This document shows positions 1 through 6,568 of a DNA stretch of 12,450 nucleotides, one piece after another. The DNA is from Bacteroidales bacterium UBA1735. GTDB taxonomy: Bacteria > Bacteroidota > Bacteroidia > Bacteroidales > Paludibacteraceae. Within the stretch, counting starts at the first letter, position 1. Each line of letters starts with the position of its first letter. Position numbers and translations under genes: made by a program. The notes below the pieces were generated by a model. It saw only the letters and a program-made list of their open reading frames with translations, made no database searches and was not told the origin of the DNA. The DNA lies in the NCBI GenBank assembly GCA_002315745.1, contig DCID01000028.1:1-12450 (forward strand). Direction: 5' to 3'.

Positions 1-333
1 GCTGGCGAAGGTATATTCAAGGATATGCTGCCGTTGGTGGATGATTTTGAGAGGGCATTGGCAAGCCTCTCCACCAACTCCTCCCCTGAAGGGAAGGAAA
101 GTTATTTGACGGGTGTGCAACTGATTTATCAGAAGTTTATCGGCTTTTTGGAGCAACATCAAGTGAAGGCGATGGATACAACCGATGCCGATTTTAATAC
201 GGATGAGCATGAAGCTATTACCACCTTTGCCGCTGGTGAAGAGAAGAAGGGTAAGGTCATCGACTGCACCCAGAAAGGGTATAAGTTGGGAGAGAAGGTG
301 ATTCGGTTCGCCAAAGTAGTAGTAGGAGAGTAG
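1..333 (+). CDS. grpE: GrpE nucleotide exchange factor, C-terminal part (5' end outside window)
   Basis: GrpE is the cytoplasmic co-chaperone that releases ADP from DnaK. The reading frame is open from base 1 (first residues AGEGIFKDMLPLVDDFERAL), so the gene starts upstream and the ATG at 25 is internal. Seen here: the LPLVDDFERAL segment at the end of the long helix, then the beta-domain with DADFNTDEHEAIT and the conserved ending KGYKLGEKVIRFAKVVV. About 110 residues are present, which is the C-terminal half to two-thirds of a normal GrpE. The stop TAG (331-333) is followed after only 3 bp by the dnaJ start, the usual grpE-dnaJ order in Bacteroidota, so co-transcription is very likely. The 3-bp spacer is the only non-coding DNA in the window. 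Confidence 0.95.
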   Translation, partial: AGEGIFKDMLPLVDDFERALASLSTNSSPEGKESYLTGVQLIYQKFIGFLEQHQVKAMDTTDADFNTDEHEAITTFAAGEEKKGKVIDCTQKGYKLGEKVIRFAKVVVGE

Positions 334-336
334 GTT

Positions 337-1512
337 ATGGCAGAGAAAAGAGATTATTATGAGGTATTAGAGGTCAGTAAGACCGCTACCGCAGAGGAAA
401 TAAAAAAAGCGTACCGCAAGAAAGCAATACAATATCACCCCGATAAGAATCCCGGTGATAAAGTTGCTGAGGAGAAATTCAAGGAAGCGGCAGAAGCGTA
501 TGAAGTGCTGTCTGATCCACAGAAGCGGCAACGCTACGATCAGTTCGGCCATGCAGGCATGAGCGGCATGGGTGGCTTCAGCGGCGGTCAAGGTTTCTCG
601 ATGGAGGATATCTTCGCTCGTTTTGGCGACCTGTTCAATGGGGCAGGGTTTGAGTTCGATATGGGCGGAGGCGGATTCTCGTCGTTCTTCGGCGGCGGAG
701 GCGGCGGAGGTCGTCGCGTGCGTCGCGGTTCGGATCTGCGCGTCAAAGTGAAAGTGACCTTAGAGGAGATCAATACGGGCGTAGAGAAGAAGATCAAAGT
801 GAAGAAGTTAGTGCCTTGTGCGGACTGTCAAGGTACAGGTAGTGCCGATGGTCGCGAGGGTGACACATGTCCAACCTGTAAAGGTACGGGACGTGTCGTT
901 CGTACCCAACGAGGTATATTCGGTATGATGCAGACGCAGTCCGAGTGCCCAGAGTGCCACGGTGAGGGGAAGATCATTCGCAATAAGTGCACCAAATGTG
1001 GAGGCGAAGGGGTCGTACGCGACGAGGAGATCATCACCATTAAGATTCCGGCTGGCGTGACAGGTGGTATGCAGATACCGGTACAAGGCAAAGGTAATGC
1101 GGCTCCACACGGAGGTGTGCCAGGCGACTTGCTCGTGCTCATCGAAGAAGAGGAACATAAGGATCTGATTCGTCAAGATAATGACTTAGTCTATAACCTG
1201 CTGCTCGATATGCCGACGGCTATCTTAGGCGGACAGGTGCAGATACCGACCCTCACGGGCGATGTGAAGATAACCATCACGCCGGGTACACAACCGGGCA
1301 AAGTGCTGCGTATGCGCGGAAAAGGACTGCCTATCATTGACCAATATGCGCGACAGTATGGCACGGGAGACTTGCTCATCAACGTGGGTGTATATATCCC
1401 CGAGCGACTGAGTAAGGACGAGAAAGAAATGATTGAGAAACTGCAAGATTCACCGAATATAGTGCCCGGTAGTGCGGATAAGAAAAATTTCTTTAGGAAC
1501 CTCTTTGGATAA
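337..1512 (+). CDS. dnaJ: Chaperone protein DnaJ (Hsp40)
   Basis: Type I DnaJ, 391 aa, which stimulates DnaK ATPase and delivers substrates in the cytoplasm. Domains in order: J-domain at residues 1-70 with the essential HPD at 34-36; a Gly/Phe-rich linker at about 71-125 with a long glycine run; a zinc-binding region with four CxxCxGxG-type repeats (C161/C164, C178/C181, C204/C207, C218/C221); and the C-terminal substrate-binding and dimerisation domains, including GGxxxIPTLTG and PGTQPGKVLRMRGKG. Length is normal for the family. The ATG at 337 lies 3 bp after grpE and has an AGGAG-like stretch at 324-328. Its stop TAA shares its last A with the ATG of the next gene (TAATG at 1510-1514), suggesting translational coupling to the barrel protein downstream. 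All key residues are intact. Confidence 0.98.
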   Translation: MAEKRDYYEVLEVSKTATAEEIKKAYRKKAIQYHPDKNPGDKVAEEKFKEAAEAYEVLSDPQKRQRYDQFGHAGMSGMGGFSGGQGFSMEDIFARFGDLFNGAGFEFDMGGGGFSSFFGGGGGGGRRVRRGSDLRVKVKVTLEEINTGVEKKIKVKKLVPCADCQGTGSADGREGDTCPTCKGTGRVVRTQRGIFGMMQTQSECPECHGEGKIIRNKCTKCGGEGVVRDEEIITIKIPAGVTGGMQIPVQGKGNAAPHGGVPGDLLVLIEEEEHKDLIRQDNDLVYNLLLDMPTAILGGQVQIPTLTGDVKITITPGTQPGKVLRMRGKGLPIIDQYARQYGTGDLLINVGVYIPERLSKDEKEMIEKLQDSPNIVPGSADKKNFFRNLFG

Positions 1513-2684
1513 TGAAACGTTGGCGATGGATAGTGATGCTATGGGTGTTAGCGACTACGCAAGTGGTAGCGGCAGATAGCATTGCGGCCGACGGGTTCTG
1601 GACAAGGTACAATAAGCACCCCCACATGGTGGCGGTGGATACCACTTTTGCTGCCAAAGAGGCAGCGCGGGAAGCAAAGAAAGTACGGTTTATCTATAAT
1701 GTCGATTTTACTACCTACTTCGATAACCGCGAGTACCATGCACCGTATCAGACTCCACAGACCATATTCAATTTTCGTCTCTCTCCCGAAGTGGGTGTTC
1801 GTATCCGCGATGGGATAGGGGGCAAGCACGAACTGATAGCCGGTGTGAGTTACACGCAGCGATTGGGCGGTAACTGGAAAGATGTGCAGTTTGACCCGAT
1901 TGCGTTCTACCATTTTCAATACAAAGGTTTTGACTTAGGCTTGGGTGCTATTCCTTATACAAGGCGTATAGCACCGATGCCCGATTGGCTGATGTATGAT
2001 TCGCTGGTGTATATGCATCCTAATATCCAAGGAGCGTTACTGATGTATCAGGATAAGCGCGGCTATGTGGAACTGATGTGTGACTGGCGAGGGGCGCAGA
2101 CTGCTGAACGGCGTGAGATGTTCCGTATCATGCTGGATGGTCAATATAGGTATAAGTGGCTGATAATAGGCGGTTTGGCAGATCTGAATCATAAAGCGGG
2201 CTTTGCCGAACCCAATTATGAGCCTGTGATGGACGATGCCCATCTGAATGCGAACATAGGGGCGAACGTATCGTCCTATACGCCTTTCGATTCGTTGACT
2301 ATTCGGGCGGGGTATATCTTCGGTTGGGAACGTGACCGGGGCGTGAATGAGAACTTCTACAACCATGGTTTAATCATCGAACTATATGCGAACTGGTGGT
2401 TCTTGGGTTTGAAGAACACGTTCTATTATGGCGATAACCAGCAACCGCTGCTGCCACGCAATCCGGATGTGGCTTTGGGCGATCCGTTCTATCAAGCCAA
2501 TCTATATAATAGAACGGATATCTTTGCGTACTTGTATCGCAATAGTTTTGTCAATTTCTATTTCTCGTGGAACATGCACTATGACGGACATAGTCTGCAA
2601 CATCAGCAGCAACTCATTGCCCGTTTTAACTTGAATGGTATTTACCATAAAGACCAATTATTGCGCGGCTTGTTCGATAAATAA
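1512..2684 (+). CDS. Predicted outer-membrane beta-barrel protein, function unknown
   Basis: 390-residue protein with a clear Sec signal peptide: a positive MKRWRW start, a hydrophobic core to about residue 18, and a probable cleavage after VVA (about residue 20). The rest is rich in Tyr, Trp, Phe and Asn and has many short amphipathic segments with alternating hydrophobic residues (for example KHELIAGVSYTQRL, YELYANWWFLGLKNTFYYG-like stretches and FVNFYFSWNMHY), typical of an outer-membrane beta-barrel. It resembles unnamed hypothetical proteins that I recall from Bacteroidales, including a late 'GDPFYQANLYNRTD' segment and a final QQQLIARFNL strand. No enzyme motif is visible. The ATG overlaps the dnaJ stop by 1 bp and its own TAA overlaps the next ATG by 1 bp (TAATG at 2682-2686). 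The barrel assignment is inference from composition; transport, adhesion or structural roles are all possible. Confidence 0.8.
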   Translation: MKRWRWIVMLWVLATTQVVAADSIAADGFWTRYNKHPHMVAVDTTFAAKEAAREAKKVRFIYNVDFTTYFDNREYHAPYQTPQTIFNFRLSPEVGVRIRDGIGGKHELIAGVSYTQRLGGNWKDVQFDPIAFYHFQYKGFDLGLGAIPYTRRIAPMPDWLMYDSLVYMHPNIQGALLMYQDKRGYVELMCDWRGAQTAERREMFRIMLDGQYRYKWLIIGGLADLNHKAGFAEPNYEPVMDDAHLNANIGANVSSYTPFDSLTIRAGYIFGWERDRGVNENFYNHGLIIELYANWWFLGLKNTFYYGDNQQPLLPRNPDVALGDPFYQANLYNRTDIFAYLYRNSFVNFYFSWNMHYDGHSLQHQQQLIARFNLNGIYHKDQLLRGLFDK

Positions 2685-3607
2685 TGCGACGTCGATTCCT
2701 CTATATGGTGCTTCTGCTGCTGGGTACCGTTCCTATGCGGGCAGAGTTAGTTCCCCTGGACAACCCCCAATCGGGTGCGACGGGTGTGGCACCGCTTTTT
2801 TTTAGTCCGAATGCGTTCCCTATACCCGACATGTTAGATGGTCGTACGCAAGGGAAACTGCGGGTCGAAGCGGCAGGAGACGTGTATATAGGTATGCAGG
2901 GCGACTATACGGAAGATATTTTGGCGCGTATCTATATCCCGCTTTTTACGGATCGAGTCAATCTGACGGTTTGGATGCCAGTGATGGAGTGGTATCAGTT
3001 ATCGGACGAACGCCGTTCTTTCTGTCGGATCGCTGATTCGACGTTGACGAGTGGGCACGAGGCGGGTGATGTGTATGTGTCAGCGGATATACATTTATTG
3101 AAACAGCGCAAGATATGTCCCGATATTGCGTTTCGTGCAGCATTGAAGACGGCGAGTGGAGGTGGGTTCTCGAAGGCACGGTATTATGATAGTCCGGGGT
3201 ACTTCTTCGATCTAGCCATCGGCAAGTCGATGTATATCCTGTCCGGTGGAGGGGTGAGTGGTTTGCCGCAAGATAAGCAGGTGGTGGAATTGAGGCTGAG
3301 CGGCAGTGTGGGGTTCCTGTGCTGGCAGACGGCGAATGGGCGACAGAATGATGCGTTCATGTATGGGTTACAACTATTAGTAGCGCATCGATATGTCTCC
3401 TTACGGACGACATGGGGAGGATATATGGGATGGGAGAAATATGGCGATCGACCGATGAGTTTAAAAGTGCAAGCGAGTGGACATATACGCGGTTTTGAAC
3501 CCTATATCTTATATCAATATGGCATCAAAGATTATCCGTTCCATCAAGTGCGAGTAGGGTTGGCATATAACGTGGATATATTAAAGCGAAAGGAGGCTAA
3601 GAAATGA
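2684..3607 (+). CDS. Predicted outer-membrane beta-barrel protein, function unknown
   Basis: 307-residue protein with a Sec signal peptide (MRRRFLYMVLLLLGTVPMRA, probable cleavage after A20). The mature part has repeated beta-strand-like segments such as RVNLTVWMPVMEWYQL, DVYVSADIHLL, VELRLSGSVGFLCW and FEPYILYQYGIKDY, ending in HQVRVGLAYNVDIL, which looks like a closing barrel strand before a short lysine-rich tail. It resembles unnamed Bacteroidales proteins; I cannot assign a function. It overlaps the preceding barrel gene by 1 bp and the acyltransferase by 4 bp (ATGA at 3604-3607), so the two barrel proteins may be co-produced and could act as a pair. Near its 5' end the codons for PLFFS contain an uninterrupted run of eight T (2796-2803), an unusual homopolymer for this gene. 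Confidence 0.8.
   Translation: MRRRFLYMVLLLLGTVPMRAELVPLDNPQSGATGVAPLFFSPNAFPIPDMLDGRTQGKLRVEAAGDVYIGMQGDYTEDILARIYIPLFTDRVNLTVWMPVMEWYQLSDERRSFCRIADSTLTSGHEAGDVYVSADIHLLKQRKICPDIAFRAALKTASGGGFSKARYYDSPGYFFDLAIGKSMYILSGGGVSGLPQDKQVVELRLSGSVGFLCWQTANGRQNDAFMYGLQLLVAHRYVSLRTTWGGYMGWEKYGDRPMSLKVQASGHIRGFEPYILYQYGIKDYPFHQVRVGLAYNVDILKRKEAKK
2774..2803 (+). terminator. Intragenic hairpin plus T8 tract resembling an intrinsic terminator or attenuator
   Basis: Within the 5' part of the second barrel gene, GGTGC (2774-2778) can pair with GCACC (2789-2793), with a competing smaller GGTG/CACC hairpin at 2783-2793. After the dinucleotide GC comes a run of eight T (2796-2803). This is the arrangement of a weak rho-independent terminator pointing in the direction of transcription. 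The stem is only 4-5 bp, so efficiency would be low, and the sequence may be chance under coding constraint. If active it would reduce expression of the barrel protein and the acyltransferase behind it. Confidence 0.2.
3589..3596 (+). promoter_or_regulatory. Strong Shine-Dalgarno-like AAAGGAGG before the acyltransferase
   Basis: AAAGGAGG sits 7 nt before the ATG at 3604, an ideal anti-16S match and spacing. It lies inside the last codons of the upstream gene (the KRKEAKK tail), so it could be coincidental Lys/Glu coding. Bacteroidota in general rely little on Shine-Dalgarno pairing, which makes its use uncertain, but it supports the chosen start. Confidence 0.45.
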
Positions 3608-4497
3608 TTCTCTTGCTCATTATAACCATTTTTAGTTTATTACCCTTGCGGGTATTATATAGGATGGGTGATGTGATTATCTATCCGATTCTATATCATG
3701 TGGTTCGTTATCGGCGCAAGGTGGTGAGGAAAAACTTGGAGACTAGTTTCCCTGACTTGACTCATGCGGAGTTAAAGAAGATAGAGAAACGTTTCTATCA
3801 CCATTTTGTGGATGTGATAGAGGAAAATATATGGTCTTATCGCGCCACGGAGGAACAGATGCGGGAGCATATGGTCTATGCCAACATAGAGGATATTGAA
3901 CGCTGGGTAGAAGAGAAAGGTGGTGTATTCTTTATGCTAGGTCACTTAGGTAACTGGGAGTGGACGCCCGACATACAACATCGGTATGCGGATGGCGAGA
4001 TCCATCAGTATAATGTCTATCGCAAGCAGAAGCACGAGCAGGCAGATAAGGCTATTCTGGCTATGCGGGAGAAACGAAGTGGCGAGGGTAGTAATGTCGA
4101 GAAGAATAAACTGTTGCGCGAAATGGTAGGTTGGAAACAAACCCATAAGAAGTTCACGTTAGGCTTGGTTGCCGACCAGAAGCCTTCGCCGAGCAATGCC
4201 CACTATTGGACAACGTTCTTGAACCAAGACACGGCTTTTTTGCAGGGTGGAGAGTTGTTGGCAAAGCGCTTTGATTATGCGGTAACCTATGTCCACATGA
4301 CGTGTAAACAGAGAGGACAATATGTAGCGACGGTGCAGCTCATCACCGACGATGCGACGCATACTGCGCCCAATGAGATTACAGAGAAATATGCTCGTCT
4401 TTTGGAGCAGAATATATTAGAGCAACCCGAACAATGGTTATGGACGCATAACCGTTGGAAGTGGGGACGGGCAGCGAAGAAAACTCAATCTAAATGA
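3604..4497 (+). CDS. LpxL/HtrB-family lipid A acyltransferase (lysophospholipid acyltransferase superfamily)
   Basis: 297 residues, close to the usual length of this family, which adds secondary acyl chains to lipid A at the cytoplasmic face of the inner membrane. One N-terminal membrane segment (about residues 1-18), then the basic stretch RYRRKVVRKNLETSFP, which typifies Bacteroidota members. The catalytic HX4E motif is seen as HLGNWE with H114 and E119. The later block LGLVADQKPSPSNAHYW matches the second conserved region (DQxP) of the family. The start overlaps the upstream stop as ATGA and is preceded by a strong AAAGGAGG. The gene ends tail to tail with, and 13 bp inside, the convergent GT2-kinase gene. 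Whether it adds a late acyl chain to lipid A or acylates another lipid (such as ornithine or glycine lipids) cannot be told from sequence; lipid A is favoured by the LPS genes opposite. Confidence 0.88.
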   Translation: MILLLIITIFSLLPLRVLYRMGDVIIYPILYHVVRYRRKVVRKNLETSFPDLTHAELKKIEKRFYHHFVDVIEENIWSYRATEEQMREHMVYANIEDIERWVEEKGGVFFMLGHLGNWEWTPDIQHRYADGEIHQYNVYRKQKHEQADKAILAMREKRSGEGSNVEKNKLLREMVGWKQTHKKFTLGLVADQKPSPSNAHYWTTFLNQDTAFLQGGELLAKRFDYAVTYVHMTCKQRGQYVATVQLITDDATHTAPNEITEKYARLLEQNILEQPEQWLWTHNRWKWGRAAKKTQSK

Positions 4498-5894
4498 GTG
4501 AGATGCTGTCTCACATGTTTTTTCCATCGATGTTGTAGCACATAGGCAACTGCCTCGTCGGGGCGATCGTGCATTAGTTGGGCATACTCGGTGACGAGTA
4601 TGGTTAATGCCTCGCGGTCAATATTGAGCCGTTCGAAGTTCATCCACCGTTGATGAGCGGAGAGGTGGTGGTGCCAATGGATACGATTGAGATCGACAAT
4701 GTCGATATGGCTTCCATCTTCGGTAAAGAGGATATTACCGCCCGATAGGTCAGCATGGTATGCACCTAACTGATGCAGTTGGGCAATGGTGCGACCGATG
4801 GCTTGTAGGATAGCAGGACGGTTAGGGAATTCGCGATGGCCAATCAGTTCGTTGAAGGTATGGGTACAAGGGGATAACTCGCAGGCATAGTAACTTTGAC
4901 GCAGGATGCCTGCATATCGTATCTCCCGATAGGCAATAGGTGCAGGGGTTAGTCCTAAGAGACGTTGGGCATAACGATACGACCGCTCAGCTTTGCTGGG
5001 CACAAGGAGTCCATATATCACTCCTCGCCACCATGAAGGCGTTTGGAACTGCTTGATGATCACCTGATCATTTCGCCGAATTGTATTGCGTTGGGCATAG
5101 ATAATGTCGCCTTGCTCCCATTGGTGATAGTCGCCCACTTGTGTCTCGCGGTAGAAAAGATTGAGCAAACGCGACCAACTGCGATGATAGTGCAAGGGAC
5201 CATGTAATTGTGTGTGGATAAATTGCCAATGGCGGACATTGACCCGTTTTACCAACTCTCTCTTGTATTGACGATCTTCTGTGCGTTTAGAAGATACCCG
5301 AACACGATAATGTAAAAGTGGTTCTTCCAGACGGTAGAATGCTCCTCCAGACTCAAACATCGACAACCAAAAATCCCAATCTTCTCTAAAAGGGAACTGT
5401 TCATCATAGCCTGTTGTTTGGTCAAAATCGGTTCGTCGGTACATAGCGCATACATCAATGATATTGCGTTGGGCTATGCGTCGATAACTGAACGGTGGCA
5501 GTTTCCAAGGTCCATTCTTTTCGCCGAAAAAGACGGCTTGACACCCCACTACTTTGATTTCAGGGTGCTTTTCCAAAACATCCACCGCCCTACGAAGGTA
5601 AGATGGCTCAATCCAGTTATCGGCATCGACAGGGAGAATATATTGCCCTTTAGAGAATCGAATGGCTTTGTTTCTTGCTGCGGCAACACCTGCATTGGAC
5701 TGATGATAAACATAAATTCGTGGGTCGGATTGAGCCAGGTGATGGGCTATAGCAAGCGAGTTATCTGTACTGCCATCGTCCATAATGATGACTTCAAGAT
5801 GAGGATAGTCTTGAGACAAAATACTTTGTATGGCTTCTTCCAAGTAGGATGCCATATTATAGACGGGTACTATGACGGATACGAGTGGTTTCAA
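4485..5894 (-). CDS. Fusion: GT2 glycosyltransferase plus Kdo/LPS-kinase-like domain
   Basis: 469 residues in one continuous frame. Residues 1 to about 225 are a family 2 glycosyltransferase (GT-A fold): the start VSVIVPVYNMASYLEEAIQS, the nucleotide-binding VIIMDDGSTDNS (D39/D40), the metal-binding DAD at 90-92, and the acceptor-side ED.D near 171-174. Residues about 265-469 look like a WaaP/KdkA/InaA-type lipopolysaccharide kinase: Lys in VIIKQF (K281), Glu in SKAERSY (E303), a catalytic loop HADLSGGN (H380, D382, N387) and a DFG-position IVDLNR (D401). Known family roles suggest sugar transfer followed by phosphorylation of LPS core, probably Kdo or a core heptose/hexose, at the inner membrane's cytoplasmic side. 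The start is TTG at 5894: an in-frame TAA lies two codons upstream, and the next Met (residue 14) would delete the first GT strand. It overlaps the preceding gene by 4 bp (TTGA). Confidence 0.88.
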   Translation of the reverse strand: MKPLVSVIVPVYNMASYLEEAIQSILSQDYPHLEVIIMDDGSTDNSLAIAHHLAQSDPRIYVYHQSNAGVAAARNKAIRFSKGQYILPVDADNWIEPSYLRRAVDVLEKHPEIKVVGCQAVFFGEKNGPWKLPPFSYRRIAQRNIIDVCAMYRRTDFDQTTGYDEQFPFREDWDFWLSMFESGGAFYRLEEPLLHYRVRVSSKRTEDRQYKRELVKRVNVRHWQFIHTQLHGPLHYHRSWSRLLNLFYRETQVGDYHQWEQGDIIYAQRNTIRRNDQVIIKQFQTPSWWRGVIYGLLVPSKAERSYRYAQRLLGLTPAPIAYREIRYAGILRQSYYACELSPCTHTFNELIGHREFPNRPAILQAIGRTIAQLHQLGAYHADLSGGNILFTEDGSHIDIVDLNRIHWHHHLSAHQRWMNFERLNIDREALTILVTEYAQLMHDRPDEAVAYVLQHRWKKHVRQHLTHLD

Positions 5895-6568
5895 ATCTTA
5901 TCTTGGTGATGAATGAACTTATTCCAGTAATAGCGAAATGGGTGCTGATACTTAAGTTGTTTCCACGGTCGGCTGGAGTGAGGACGGTGGAGCACCGTGT
6001 TGTCCGTCTGCAGGATGCGTTGCAGTCCTTTCTCGTCGCATAGGTGCGAGATCGTGACATCATACCAGTTCTTGGTCGGGTCTAACGCTTGCTCTAAGTC
6101 TAAGGCTTGCAGCAAGGATTGGGTAAGTATGGTGCAGCAGAAAGAGAAGTGTTTGCGGTTCTCGCTATAGGGGTAATTGACCTGCCCTTGTTCATTGATG
6201 GTGATGGCAGCAACCATGCCAACTCCATCGCTGACGGCTTGTACCATGCGTGGGAGTGTATGGGGTTGGATAAAGACATCGCTCTCGATGATGCAGAGGT
6301 CTTGATGTAGTTGTAACGCTTGTTGGCGGGCATGGATAAGTACGGTATGGTAATTAGGCGACGGATGGTCTGTCAACTGCTGTAGCGGGATAAGTTCAAA
6401 GCCTGCCTGTTGTGCAAAGGTAGCCAATGATGCCGCGTTCTCGGGCAGGGAGTAATCGTCATAGACAGTTAGGGTATAGCCATTGTTTAAGATCGTTTGA
6501 ATGGCAGCCCGAGTTGTCTCCCAAGAGTCCTTGACAGGCATGATAATATGTAGCTGGGGGGTTACCAT
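5891..6568 (-). CDS. GT2-like (GT-A fold) glycosyltransferase
   Basis: 225-residue protein with a short GT-A fold: HIIMPVKDSWETTRAAIQ at the N-terminus (first beta strand and helix), VYDDYS (D37/D38) in the nucleotide-sugar pocket, and CIIESDVFI with ESD at 95-97 in the place of the metal-binding DxD. The conserved segment LTDHPSPNYHTVL (about 66-77) is one I recall from Bacteroidales members of this group. The later part, NWYDVTISHLCDEKGL and a basic aromatic C-terminus (HPFRYYWNKFIHH), suggests membrane association with lipid-linked acceptors. No signal peptide or membrane segment is visible, so it should act in the cytoplasm. It overlaps the Wzi-like gene by 7 bp and the GT2-kinase gene by 4 bp, which suggests the two transferases work on the same LPS core or surface glycan. 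The sugar donor cannot be predicted. Confidence 0.82.
   Translation of the reverse strand: MVTPQLHIIMPVKDSWETTRAAIQTILNNGYTLTVYDDYSLPENAASLATFAQQAGFELIPLQQLTDHPSPNYHTVLIHARQQALQLHQDLCIIESDVFIQPHTLPRMVQAVSDGVGMVAAITINEQGQVNYPYSENRKHFSFCCTILTQSLLQALDLEQALDPTKNWYDVTISHLCDEKGLQRILQTDNTVLHRPHSSRPWKQLKYQHPFRYYWNKFIHHQDKI

Noticed and set aside
588..797. Antisense open frame with a poly-proline stretch opposite dnaJ
   Set aside because: It is the reverse complement of the glycine-rich linker codons of DnaJ; no independent start context or family features.
4440..4560. Possible bidirectional terminator between the convergent arrays
   Set aside because: No GC-rich hairpin with T-run was found by eye; coding frames of both genes run through the region.
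5056..5069. Two TGATCA palindromes separated by CC
   Set aside because: Falls inside the conserved coding region of the GT2-kinase gene (the RNDQVIIKQF codons); no sign of a regulatory site.
5418..5909. 163-residue open frame antisense to the GT2-kinase gene
   Set aside because: Composition is that of a shadow frame, with no signal peptide or domain; the opposite strand carries intact GT2 motifs.
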